A DNA stretch of 64,000 nucleotides from JAYZQT01 sp036136335 (GTDB lineage: Bacteria > Pseudomonadota > Alphaproteobacteria > MPNO01 > UBA830), in assembly GCA_036136335.1 (NCBI GenBank), contig JAYZQT010000006.1, positions 134,964 to 198,963 on the forward strand. The letters run 5' to 3'. The translations under genes and the position numbers were made by a program. Positions within the stretch are counted from its first letter, which is position 1. Every line of letters starts with the position of its first letter. The notes under the pieces are model-generated. The model saw only the letters and a list, made by a program, of their open reading frames with translations, did no database searches and was not told where the DNA came from. This document shows, in pieces, positions 1 to 8,186 of the stretch.

Positions 1-232
1 TTGAGCCATGGAGAAAAAACTGGCAGTCGCCCAGAAATTGCGAGATTGGCTGGCCGAGGGCGGCACACGCAGATTTTAGGGCGGCAATCGCACCCTCGCC
101 CGGATCGGAGGGAACCGACGGAACTTTGAACACATCTGTACGACCTTCGCTGTCAGCGATCACCAGATCTGTAAAAGTGCCGCCGACGTCGACTCCTACT
201 CGCCATGGCGGTGACTGTATACTGATTTTCAT
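1..232 (-). CDS. Hydantoinase/oxoprolinase subunit A, N-terminal part only
   Basis: The gene runs off the left edge of the window; only its first 77 codons are present. The N-terminus carries VGVDVGGTFTDLV, the phosphate-1 signature of the HyuA/5-oxoprolinase ATPase family (ASKHA fold). These proteins use ATP to open hydantoin, 5-oxoproline or related cyclic amide rings together with a HyuB partner, which should lie outside the window to the left. The ATG at 232-230 is preceded by AGGG at about 7 nt. It is the third HyuA-type gene of this window, so the genome is rich in this family. Substrate cannot be read from this fragment. Confidence 0.85.
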   Translation of the reverse strand, partial: MKISIQSPPWRVGVDVGGTFTDLVIADSEGRTDVFKVPSVPSDPGEGAIAALKSACAALGQPISQFLGDCQFFLHGS

Positions 233-379
233 CTTGTACCCTGAGAGGTCTTTTTATCTGTTTAGCCTGTTTCTTTCAAAAAAAGGGGCTCATTCCATAA
301 AATCTATCGTTTCAGTTAAAGTGGAAAACAACTACTCGCCTATTAGATATTCATCCCGACAGGGCGCGTCACTCAAAAG

Positions 380-1441
380 CTACCCCGCTTGCAGTTTCTG
401 TTCCTCACCGTACATCCTTCGGATTAGACGGCGCATAGCGAGAAGACCCTCATCAGCTGGGATCGTTCCCCGGGGGTGTACATCTTGATCGAGTACATTC
501 GAATTGAGATCGATAGAGCACTGTTGGGCCTCATATACGTCAAGATCTTCCTTAAGCACACCGTTCATCTGCTCATGAAAAAGATCACGTAAGTGAACTG
601 GAACCATGTCCTTGTGGCCGGCAACGGTCCAGAATTGATGTGTTGTTGTCTCGGTCTCCGGAGTCATCGCGTGATAGACAACAAAACCCCACCGACCCTG
701 GTCGTTGTTCCGCGTCTCCCGATCTGCACCGATGCCGGCATCGACCGCCCCGTTGTTAATATTGATGTACGCAGGTGGAATAAACTGACTCATTTGCCAT
801 CTATCGATCTTGCCTTCAAACCCTCCATATTCGCGAAAGGCCAGTGCAGGGTGAATATTCTCCATCCAGCGTGTAGTGCGAACGGTATTCCCTTCCGTCT
901 CGGTTACGAGGTCGGCATTTTCAGCTACATCACGATTCCCGGTGGTCGTTCCATGTACGTAAGTAAGGTGAGACAAGTCTAGTAGATTATCCAGCACCAG
1001 CCGGTAACCTGCACGAACATGGGTTTGGCCTTGCGCCCGTATCCAGCTGTCGTCCTGATTATGTTCAGCAAAATCAGGGACCAAAGTTTCATCCGCTAGC
1101 GCTGGGTTGCCAGGCCAGTAAAATACCCAACCCTGACGTTCGGCTACCGGAAAACTGCGAACGTAAGCCCATTCAGGAGGCTCATGCGATCCCGGTAGAT
1201 GGGTGCATGCGCCACGACAGTCGAAGACCAGACCATGGTATCCGCATTCAATCTCATCTCCGATGAGACGGCCCTCGGAAAGTGGAAGATTACGATGGGG
1301 GCACCGGTTTTCCAGCGCGACCGGTATGCCATCTTCCGTGCGGAACAGCACGATATTATCGTTCAACAGAATACGACCAAGAAGTTCACGCCCCACGTCC
1401 TTGGACCAAGCCGCAACGTACCAGCAATTTTTCAAAAACAT
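380..1441 (-). CDS. Rieske (2Fe-2S) oxygenase, VanA-like
   Basis: A 353-residue terminal oxygenase of the VanA/dicamba demethylase type. These enzymes use O2 and electrons from a separate reductase to O-demethylate or hydroxylate aromatic compounds in the cytoplasm. Rieske ligands are C47, H49, C66 and H69 (CPH, then CGYHG). The mononuclear iron site is the DNLLDLSHLTYVH stretch with H158 and H163. I chose the ATG at 1441 because MFLKNCWYVAAW is the usual family N-terminus and AAGGGA lies 8 nt upstream; an upstream extension to 1477 exists but is less likely. No VanB-type reductase is visible nearby, so electrons must come from elsewhere. It precedes the hydantoinase A gene on the same strand with a 147-nt gap. 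The true substrate is unknown. Confidence 0.9.
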   Translation of the reverse strand: MFLKNCWYVAAWSKDVGRELLGRILLNDNIVLFRTEDGIPVALENRCPHRNLPLSEGRLIGDEIECGYHGLVFDCRGACTHLPGSHEPPEWAYVRSFPVAERQGWVFYWPGNPALADETLVPDFAEHNQDDSWIRAQGQTHVRAGYRLVLDNLLDLSHLTYVHGTTTGNRDVAENADLVTETEGNTVRTTRWMENIHPALAFREYGGFEGKIDRWQMSQFIPPAYININNGAVDAGIGADRETRNNDQGRWGFVVYHAMTPETETTTHQFWTVAGHKDMVPVHLRDLFHEQMNGVLKEDLDVYEAQQCSIDLNSNVLDQDVHPRGTIPADEGLLAMRRLIRRMYGEEQKLQAG

Positions 1442-1784
1442 TGACCGTCCCTTCTCAAACGCTGCCAAGCGAAGCAATACGACACGCGTCTGTCAAAGAC
1501 TTCGGGTACATTATGCCGCACTGCGCCGGAGTGTTTGAAATGGTGCACTCAGGCAAAAGGCGTTTTTCAATACGCAGTATACTCCTCTATTTAAAAATAC
1601 GCGTCAAAGCCAAAATAAGGGTGGCGGATCGTGTCTCGTACAAATATCAAACACAGTGTTGACAACAAATCCGATGGGGTGCCCCGTTTATCGGATGCGG
1701 GTAATTACGTTTGATAGGGCCAAGCAATAATAGCATCCGGATCGGAAGTCGCGTTAAATGGGAAAAATTTAAGAGGGTGATTTG
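1442..1784. other. Divergent intergenic region
   Basis: About 340 bases between two divergently transcribed genes, the Rieske oxygenase to the left and the molybdenum hydroxylase subunit to the right. It must hold both promoters. I see a TTGACA at 1659-1664 but no convincing -10 at the right spacing, and no clear inverted repeat or riboswitch. Confidence 0.5.
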
Positions 1785-4175
1785 ATGGAATATATGGGGC
1801 AACCGTTAAAACGTCGAGAGGATTTTCGGTTCGTCCGTGGAAAAGGCCGGTATGTGGATGATATAAAGCTGGCAGGAATGGTCTGGTGCGCGTTCGTGCG
1901 CTCACCTCACGCCCATGCCAGAATAACCGGCGTCGATACGCTCTCAGCCGGCAGGTTGCCCGGTGTGCTTAAGATTCTTACACATGAAGACTGGCTAAAC
2001 GCTGGCCTGGGTGAACTAAAGGTGGTTCACCCAATGGCATTTGGGGATGGTCGTCCGATGAACGAAGCCCCCCGTCCCGCGTTTGCATCAGACAAGGTAC
2101 GGCATGTGGGGGACGTCGTTGCCGCTGTAATTGCCGAAACCCGCGCCCAGGCGGAAGACGCTGTCGAAACTGTAAATGTAAGTTACGATGTTCTGCCGGC
2201 GGTGACCAACATCAGTAGGGCGCTGGACGGCAACGCGCCAATTATCCACGAGCAGTTTGGCAACAATACGGTTTTTGAAATCGAAAAAGGCGACCTGGCC
2301 GCTACCGAAGCCGCCATGACAGCAGCTGACCACGTGGTAGAAATGACACTACCATCGAACCGGGTGGCCGGGAGCCCGATGGAACCCCGTTCCTATTTGT
2401 GCGATTTCAACCCGGATAATGACCAGTATACGTTCTACGCCACCTGCCAGACACCCCACTATCTTAGGCGCTGGCTGGCCGTCCACACACTGTTTGTGCC
2501 GGAACATAAAATTCGTGTTATTGCGCCAGACGTAGGTGGCGGGTTTGGGCTCAAAGTACACTATTCAGTGGAGGCACCGACGGTAGCCTGGGCGGCGGGG
2601 TTTCTGGGTCGGCCAGTAAAATGGACCGCAACCCGTTCCGAAAGCCTTTTGTCGGATTCCCAAGCTCGAGATCACCACACAGTGGCAAAAATGGGGTTTT
2701 CAAAAGACGGTGAAATACTTGCACTTCAGGTCGATACCATAGCCGCGCTGGGTGGGTATCTATCAAATTTTGCGCCGAGTATTCCCGGCAACTCCTATCC
2801 GCAGACCTTGACCGGGCTTTACCGAACACCGATAGCCCACCTTCGTGTTCGTGGCGCATACACCAATACCTTGCCCATCGATGCCTACCGTGGATCAGGC
2901 AGGCCAGAGGCTACATGGGTCAATGAGCGCCTGACAGAGCAGGGCGCTCGGGAGTTGGGCGTCGACGTAACCGAAATCCGACACCGAAACCTTATCGGCC
3001 CGGAAGAATTTCCTTTTCCAACCCCGGGTGGGAGAACATATGATTCTGGTAACCCGCCCTTGCTTTTCGAGAAACTTCTTCAGCTTGCGAATTATGAATC
3101 ACTGCGCGCAGAACAGGCAAAACTCAGAACTCAAGGCTCCCTCATGGGCATTGGAATATCCTGCTTCCTCGACAAGTCCGGCACTGGTAACAGTGCCAAT
3201 CTTGGGTCCCGCGGTGCTATGCACGGCGGGTACGAAAGTGCCATCGTCCGGGTCCATTCAGATGGAAAGGTAACCCTTTTCTCCGGCAGCCATAGTCACG
3301 GGCAGGGCCACGACATAACCTTTTCGCAAATTGCTGCAGACAGGCTGGGCATCGATATTGATGATATTGTACTTATCGAGGGTGACACCGACATGGTCCC
3401 TTTTGGAAATGGAACCTGGGGATCACGTTCGCTGACTGTTGGCGGATCAGCTATCATGATTGCTGCAGATAAAGTAGCGGCACGCGCGCGTCGAATTGCC
3501 GCTCACATGCTGGAATGCGCAGACGAGGATCTGGACTACAACGGCAAGACTTGGCGGGTGCGTGGCACGGACCGGGTCGTGACCTTCCGTGAAGTTGCAG
3601 ATAACGCCTATCAGGGTGCCATGTTGCCTACCAACAATGACGGCACCGTAACGCCGGGACTGGAGGAAACGGTTTTTTGGGAACCCCTCGATACGAATGA
3701 CCCCCAGGCAATGCATTTGGCAGTCGTTGTTGTTGATCCTGATACGGGAAAGGTGACGCTGTCCAACTATTTCACTTCTGATGATTGCGGAGTGATCATT
3801 AACCCAATGATTGTAGAGGGTCAGGTACATGGAGGCCTCGGTCAGGGAATTGGACAGGCGCTGATGGAAAATGTGGTGTACGACCATGGTGGCACCGGTC
3901 AGCTGTTGTCTGGATCGTTTGTGGACTATTGCATGCCGCGTGCTGATGACTTGCCGTCATTCAAACTGACTTTCATCGAAACCCCGGCGCCGTCAAACCC
4001 ACTTGGTGTTAAGGGGGGAAGTGAAAGCGGCACCATTGGTGCGCCTGCGGCTATTGGAAATGCCGTGGTCGACGCCTTATGGCATCTGGGCGTCCGCCAT
4101 GTCCCGCTTCCGATTACGTCACAGAACGTCTGGCAGGCAATGAAACATGCAAAGCAGAAAGGTATCAGCTTATGA
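1785..4175 (+). CDS. Xanthine dehydrogenase/CoxL-family molybdopterin-binding subunit
   Basis: A 796-residue catalytic subunit of the molybdenum hydroxylase superfamily, which hydroxylates aldehydes, N-heterocycles or aromatic carbons using water as the oxygen donor. Visible family marks are GSPMEPRSYLC near residue 197, PDVGGGFGLKVHYSVE near 250, AYRGSGRPEA near 368, and near the C-terminus KGGSESGTIGAPAAIGNAV, which carries the catalytic Glu. The active-site loop reads AYRGSGR, not AYRCSFR, so this is not a true form I CO dehydrogenase. Start: ATG at 1785 with AGAGGG 7 nt upstream; a TTG just before and an ATG at 1794 are alternatives. The small (2Fe-2S) and medium (FAD) subunits are not adjacent. 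It shares an ATGA overlap with the RidA-like gene downstream, so the two are cotranslated. Confidence 0.9.
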   Translation: MEYMGQPLKRREDFRFVRGKGRYVDDIKLAGMVWCAFVRSPHAHARITGVDTLSAGRLPGVLKILTHEDWLNAGLGELKVVHPMAFGDGRPMNEAPRPAFASDKVRHVGDVVAAVIAETRAQAEDAVETVNVSYDVLPAVTNISRALDGNAPIIHEQFGNNTVFEIEKGDLAATEAAMTAADHVVEMTLPSNRVAGSPMEPRSYLCDFNPDNDQYTFYATCQTPHYLRRWLAVHTLFVPEHKIRVIAPDVGGGFGLKVHYSVEAPTVAWAAGFLGRPVKWTATRSESLLSDSQARDHHTVAKMGFSKDGEILALQVDTIAALGGYLSNFAPSIPGNSYPQTLTGLYRTPIAHLRVRGAYTNTLPIDAYRGSGRPEATWVNERLTEQGARELGVDVTEIRHRNLIGPEEFPFPTPGGRTYDSGNPPLLFEKLLQLANYESLRAEQAKLRTQGSLMGIGISCFLDKSGTGNSANLGSRGAMHGGYESAIVRVHSDGKVTLFSGSHSHGQGHDITFSQIAADRLGIDIDDIVLIEGDTDMVPFGNGTWGSRSLTVGGSAIMIAADKVAARARRIAAHMLECADEDLDYNGKTWRVRGTDRVVTFREVADNAYQGAMLPTNNDGTVTPGLEETVFWEPLDTNDPQAMHLAVVVVDPDTGKVTLSNYFTSDDCGVIINPMIVEGQVHGGLGQGIGQALMENVVYDHGGTGQLLSGSFVDYCMPRADDLPSFKLTFIETPAPSNPLGVKGGSESGTIGAPAAIGNAVVDALWHLGVRHVPLPITSQNVWQAMKHAKQKGISL

Positions 4176-4576
4176 AGAGAAAATCTGTTGGGGCAAATCC
4201 AGTATCAGTTGCACAACCACTGAAACCACACTATTCGAACAGCATCAGAACCGAGAGTGGGCCGTTACTTTTCGTTTCGGGACAGGTTGCACTGGATGCA
4301 GACGGCGAACTGATCGGCAAGGGCGATTTGCGCGCGCAAGCGACACAGGTACTGGAAAACATAAAGGCAATTATCCAGGCGAATGGTGGGACAATGACGG
4401 ATGTAGCCCAGGTCACCGTATACGTTCGGGATATCGAGGCTTTTAATTCGATATCAGACATTCGCGAAAGTTACTTTCCGACCGATGGCCCGGCCTCAGC
4501 AATTGTAGAGGTCTCCGCATTAGCTTGGCCCGAATTTTTAATCGAGATCGCGGCGGTCGTCGTTCTTCCCTCCTAG
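4172..4576 (+). CDS. RidA/YjgF/YER057c/UK114 family protein
   Basis: A 134-residue protein with the RidA fold: GPLLFVSGQVALD near residue 30, AQVTVYVRDIEAF near 79 and PASAIVEV near 107. Classic RidA deaminates reactive enamine/imine intermediates and needs an arginine in the PAR-x-x-VEV motif; here that position is S109. The protein therefore probably belongs to a Rid subfamily without the standard imine deaminase activity, such as those tied to catabolic operons. Start ATG 4172 overlaps the stop of the molybdenum hydroxylase gene (ATGA), implying a shared role, for example handling an unstable product of that enzyme. Its end overlaps by 4 nt the end of a convergent hypothetical gene. Confidence 0.9.
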   Translation: MKRKSVGANPVSVAQPLKPHYSNSIRTESGPLLFVSGQVALDADGELIGKGDLRAQATQVLENIKAIIQANGGTMTDVAQVTVYVRDIEAFNSISDIRESYFPTDGPASAIVEVSALAWPEFLIEIAAVVVLPS

Positions 4577-5292
4577 AAAACGCAAGGCCGACCAGTTTTA
4601 GCGATATAACCGGCCGTGTGGAGGTCATGAACCACCTGTCGAAATTGTTCACCAGCCGCAGGACGCTCCCAAGCTTCGAGCCAGTTTTGCTCAACGAACG
4701 AATGTATTGCAGGTAAACCATTTGCTGCCTCTATTAATATACCCAACATTGAAGCGCGTTGTTCCTCCCGTTCCTTCGTGAGGTCGTCAACACAGCAGGC
4801 AACGTTCGCCTCGGCGGCACGGCCCGTTTCAGGCCCCGCACCCAGCCCGAAATCAGGCAAATGGCGACGAGACGGCGGTGTAATCAGCCAGTGCGCAATC
4901 TCGTGGATCAAAACGCTAGCCTCACTTTGCACCCGCACTGCCCGGCCATCCCAACTGAATCCGTCTTCGGGTGGACCGTTTATTACAGGAATACCCAATT
5001 TGTTCGCGAGACCCACAGCGGCACCGCGATGCGCGGAGGTATCCACCTCCCCACCAACACCCTTGCTGGTAGCAGAAATTCGCGCAAAGGCCCTTGCACC
5101 GATGCTTTTCGGCTCAAGGTATCCGCGAAAGGTCTGAAGCACCTTAGTTAATATATTCGGATTTATGGGTGTCAGGTTCATAATGGCGAAACGTAAAACC
5201 TTTAACGGTAATTTTTGACGTGCACACATTAAAACGGGGTTTTCACAAACTCGGGTGAGCAGCTTAAACGAGAACATGCAGGAGGTCCCCAT
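4573..5292 (-). CDS. Hypothetical protein with HExxH motif
   Basis: I do not recognise this family. Up to 239 residues, soluble, no signal peptide or membrane segment. Near the middle it reads ASVLIHEIAHWLITPPSRRH: H130-E-I-A-H134 is the zinc-binding core of HExxH metallopeptidases, followed by a region rich in Glu that could supply a third ligand (AAEANVACCVDDL). A zinc-dependent hydrolase-like fold is therefore an inference. The start is unclear: ATG 5292 lacks a good Shine-Dalgarno site, the ATG at residue 6 has GGGGA 8 nt upstream, and MNLTPINPN (5181) is another option. It converges on the RidA-like gene with a 4-nt overlap and is probably monocistronic. Confidence 0.6.
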   Translation of the reverse strand: MGTSCMFSFKLLTRVCENPVLMCARQKLPLKVLRFAIMNLTPINPNILTKVLQTFRGYLEPKSIGARAFARISATSKGVGGEVDTSAHRGAAVGLANKLGIPVINGPPEDGFSWDGRAVRVQSEASVLIHEIAHWLITPPSRRHLPDFGLGAGPETGRAAEANVACCVDDLTKEREEQRASMLGILIEAANGLPAIHSFVEQNWLEAWERPAAGEQFRQVVHDLHTAGYIAKTGRPCVF

Positions 5293-5462
5293 CTAATCTT
5301 ATACGCCCCTTTAGGTGACATTACTGAGTACCGTTCAAAATTGATCAAAACATAAACTCAGTTCTGAGCTCAATTATTAAATAAGTTTAATACAGGAAAC
5401 CTTGCCGTTGGCGGCGTGTTCGCCCTAAATAGAGAATGATCAACTAAGGACCCCACTACCCG

Positions 5463-6149
5463 ATGCGCGTTCTGGTAATTGAGGATGACACTGATGTCGC
5501 CCGATATATAGTCAAGGCGTTAAAAGAGGCCGGGCACATCCATGTGGGCGCGGATAACGGCACAGACGGGCTTTTTCTGGCTGCTACGGAAGAGTTTGAC
5601 GTCATGATAGTGGACAGGATGCTACCTGGTCCCGACGGACTGACAATCATCCGTACACTGCGGGCCTCGGACACCAATACACCCACCCTGATTTTGAGCG
5701 CTTTGGGCGATGTGGACGACCGCGTCAAGGGGTTAAGAGCAGGCGCCGACGACTATCTGACAAAGCCTTTCTCTCCTGCCGAATTACTTGCGCGTCTGGA
5801 GGCGCTGGTTCGACGTTCGAAACACAGTGAAGCTGTTGCTGAGACAATTCTGACGGTGGGTGATCTGGAATTGAATCTTCTGACACGTTCGGTGCAGCGG
5901 GGTACACAAACGATTGTGCTGCAGCCGCGGGAATTCCGACTACTGGAATTTTTAATGCGAAATGAAGGAAACGTTGTGACTCGGACTATGTTGCTGGAAA
6001 ATGTCTGGGACTATCATTTTGACCCGCAGACCAATGTAATCGACGTTCATATCAGCCGCCTACGTCAGAAAATTGACAGAAATTTTTCAACACCTCTAAT
6101 ACATACGGTCCGCGGAGCCGGTTATGTGCTTCGGGCATTGCCGGTATGA
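5463..6149 (+). CDS. OmpR-family response regulator
   Basis: A 228-residue two-component regulator. The receiver domain (1-115) has the acidic pocket E7-D8-D9, phospho-acceptor D51 (MIVDRMLPG), S79 and K101. The C-terminal half (about 130-228) is an OmpR/PhoB winged helix with the DVHISRLRQKID recognition region and HTVRGAGYVL at the end. It resembles QseB/TctD/CzcR-type regulators. It shares an ATGA overlap with the histidine kinase gene downstream, so the pair is coexpressed. The 170-bp region upstream (5293-5462) should carry its promoter. The signal and targets are not evident. Confidence 0.95.
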   Translation: MRVLVIEDDTDVARYIVKALKEAGHIHVGADNGTDGLFLAATEEFDVMIVDRMLPGPDGLTIIRTLRASDTNTPTLILSALGDVDDRVKGLRAGADDYLTKPFSPAELLARLEALVRRSKHSEAVAETILTVGDLELNLLTRSVQRGTQTIVLQPREFRLLEFLMRNEGNVVTRTMLLENVWDYHFDPQTNVIDVHISRLRQKIDRNFSTPLIHTVRGAGYVLRALPV

Positions 6150-7501
6150 GGCTCCCTCGTCTTCTAAATAGCGCTACATTCCGGCTTGCGCTCATCTACA
6201 TGCTGCTTTTTGGTGGATCGGTGGGTATTTTGCTGGCCTTCCTCTACTGGGCAACAGCAGGCGTGTTATCTGACCAGGTTGACGAAACGATCAAGGCGGA
6301 CATCAAGGGCCTTGCCGAACAATATGAGCGCAGGGGCACCACAGGAGTAGCAGCTATTATTTCAGAGCGGGTGCGCCGCGATCCAGGTGGGAGGACGGTA
6401 TATCTTTTAGCCGATGCAATGCTTCGTCCGGTAGTGGGCAATCTCAGCGGATGGCCCAAGGTATCACCAAGAAGGGATGGATGGATCATATTCGAACTTC
6501 TTGACCGCGAAACAACCGACGGCTCGACGCACCTAGCACGTGCAAGGCACTTCGTTCTCAGTGGTGGGTCAAACTTGCTTGTTGGCCGCGAAGTCCGGGA
6601 ACTTGAACGAACCAGACAGATGATCATCAATGCGATGATCTGGGGTACGGTAATTACACTTGCCCTTGCATTTGCCGGCGGCCTCGCGATGAGCCGAAGC
6701 ACGGCACGCAAAATTGAAACTATAAATCAGACCAGCAGAGACATAATGGATGGAAATCTGGACCGCCGGATTCCCAATAACGGCAGCAATGACGAGTTCG
6801 ACCATCTTGCCGGAAACCTCAATGCCATGCTTGATCGCAATCAGGCGCTAATGGAGGGCTTGAGACACGTATCTGACAATATTGCGCACGATCTTCGTAC
6901 ACCGCTGACCCGCCTGCGGGGCAACCTGGAAGATATCGATGGAACAGGTTTATCCGGAGACGAAAGAAAGCAGAAAATAGAAACTGCCATATTAGAAGCC
7001 GACGGACTGCTCTCTGTTTTTAACGCGCTTCTCAGGATCTCACAAATAGAAGCCGGAGGACGCCAGGAGAATTTTGCGCCTGTCAATCTTGCAAAAGTCG
7101 CAAGCGATGTCGTCGAGTTATACGAACCCCTCGCTGAGGAAAAAGAGATAGTTTTCACCGGAAGCTATGGTCCCGGCGACGACGTCATCGGTGACCGGGA
7201 CCTGCTTTTCCAGGCAATCGCCAATCTCGCCGACAACGCAATCAAATTTACCCCTAATAGGGGGAAGGTCGTCATAAAAACCTTGGGTAATTCCGTCACT
7301 GTCACTGATACAGGAATCGGTATACCGGAAGATGCCCGAGATGATGTCTTCCGCCGCTTCTACCAATTAGAAACAAGCAGGAATCCAGCAGGTAGTGGTC
7401 TGGGACTCAGCCTGGTGGAAGCCGTGGCAATCCTGCACAAGGGTAATATCCGTTTGGAAGACAACCATCCCGGACTGAAAGCCATACTGAGCATCACATG
7501 A
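6146..7501 (+). CDS. Sensor histidine kinase
   Basis: A 451-residue membrane kinase partnering the response regulator it overlaps. Two transmembrane helices (about 12-38 and 158-181) flank a periplasmic sensor region of roughly 120 residues with no domain I recognise. A HAMP linker follows (about 182-235), then HisKA with the phospho-acceptor H248 in NIAHDLRTPLTRLRG. The HATPase_c domain has the N box (LADNAIKFTP), G1 (DTGIGIPED) and G2 (GSGLGLSLVEA). Length and layout fit the QseC/EnvZ class. The stop is at 7501, directly before the photolyase remnant. Confidence 0.95.
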   Translation: MRLPRLLNSATFRLALIYMLLFGGSVGILLAFLYWATAGVLSDQVDETIKADIKGLAEQYERRGTTGVAAIISERVRRDPGGRTVYLLADAMLRPVVGNLSGWPKVSPRRDGWIIFELLDRETTDGSTHLARARHFVLSGGSNLLVGREVRELERTRQMIINAMIWGTVITLALAFAGGLAMSRSTARKIETINQTSRDIMDGNLDRRIPNNGSNDEFDHLAGNLNAMLDRNQALMEGLRHVSDNIAHDLRTPLTRLRGNLEDIDGTGLSGDERKQKIETAILEADGLLSVFNALLRISQIEAGGRQENFAPVNLAKVASDVVELYEPLAEEKEIVFTGSYGPGDDVIGDRDLLFQAIANLADNAIKFTPNRGKVVIKTLGNSVTVTDTGIGIPEDARDDVFRRFYQLETSRNPAGSGLGLSLVEAVAILHKGNIRLEDNHPGLKAILSIT

Positions 7502-7541
7502 ATTGCATGGGAGAGAAAATGCCGGAGGAGACCGCAAGACA

Positions 7542-7946
7542 TTGATCCAGGACACCCGCATCCGATACCTAAACGACCAACCACACCGTGACGCCATTTA
7601 TGTCCTTTACTGGATGCAGGAAGCGCAACGTCCGCGCAACAACGCGGCTTTGAAAATGGCGATCGACGAAGCAGACCGTTATAAGCTCCCAGTGGTGGTC
7701 TGTGACCGGAGCTACATGCCTTCCCAGATTGGCGGACGGATGTCGCTTGCCGATAAGACCGACTGTCGAGTCATTCAGGTTGAAACCGAGACGGTTATCC
7801 CGGTCGAAGTAACCACAGAAAAACTGGAATATGGCGTGCGAACAATCAGACCCAAACTTCACCGGGTATGGGACGAATATCTCGTTGCGTTGAAAGAAGA
7901 TGATCCAAAGATTGATGCGACAACATTGAAAACGGAAATGTGCTAA
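7542..7946 (+). pseudogene. Remnant of a class II DNA photolyase
   Basis: An open frame of about 135 codons resembling class II (PhrB-like) CPD photolyases, which are normally about 450-480 residues. The N-terminal piece IRYLNDQPHRDAIYVLYWMQ runs into LPVVV and then jumps directly to VVCDRSYM, skipping about 60-65 residues of the usual antenna-domain sequence. The next piece has EYGVRTIRPKLHRVWDEYL, which is normal family sequence. It then stops at TAA 7944-7946, with the entire FAD-binding domain missing. Both ends of the internal gap lie at short VVV/VVC stretches, consistent with a deletion. There is no ATG; a TTG at 7542 preceded by GGAGGAG is the likeliest old start. It cannot be a working photolyase. 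Confidence 0.75.
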
Positions 7947-8186
7947 TTCACAGGTGTAAATCCAAAAAACCCAGGGTCCAAACACCCTGACCCCGGATCA
8001 GGCACTAGAATAATGAGCGTAAGGACTGGTTTTCTCTGACCAATTTTGTGAGACTGGTGTGGATTGCAATGTCCCAGAACATTAGTCATCAGACTTTCGC
8101 GTATGACTTGTCTGAACGCACTGTTACCCTACTCTAGAGTATAGACTAATAATGGTTATGCGCGTCTTCGGTTCAGGAACAAATTA

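Noticed and set aside
126..488. 120-residue plus-strand frame at the left edge
   Set aside because: Antisense to the HyuA start and to the Rieske oxygenase end; no recognisable protein.
1785..4175. Carbon monoxide dehydrogenase large subunit
   Set aside because: The active-site loop is AYRGSGR, lacking the Cys of AYRCSFR, and CoxM/CoxS are absent.
7960..7995. Terminator hairpin after the photolyase remnant (CAGGGT/ACCCTG)
   Set aside because: The stem is short and no T-run follows in either direction.
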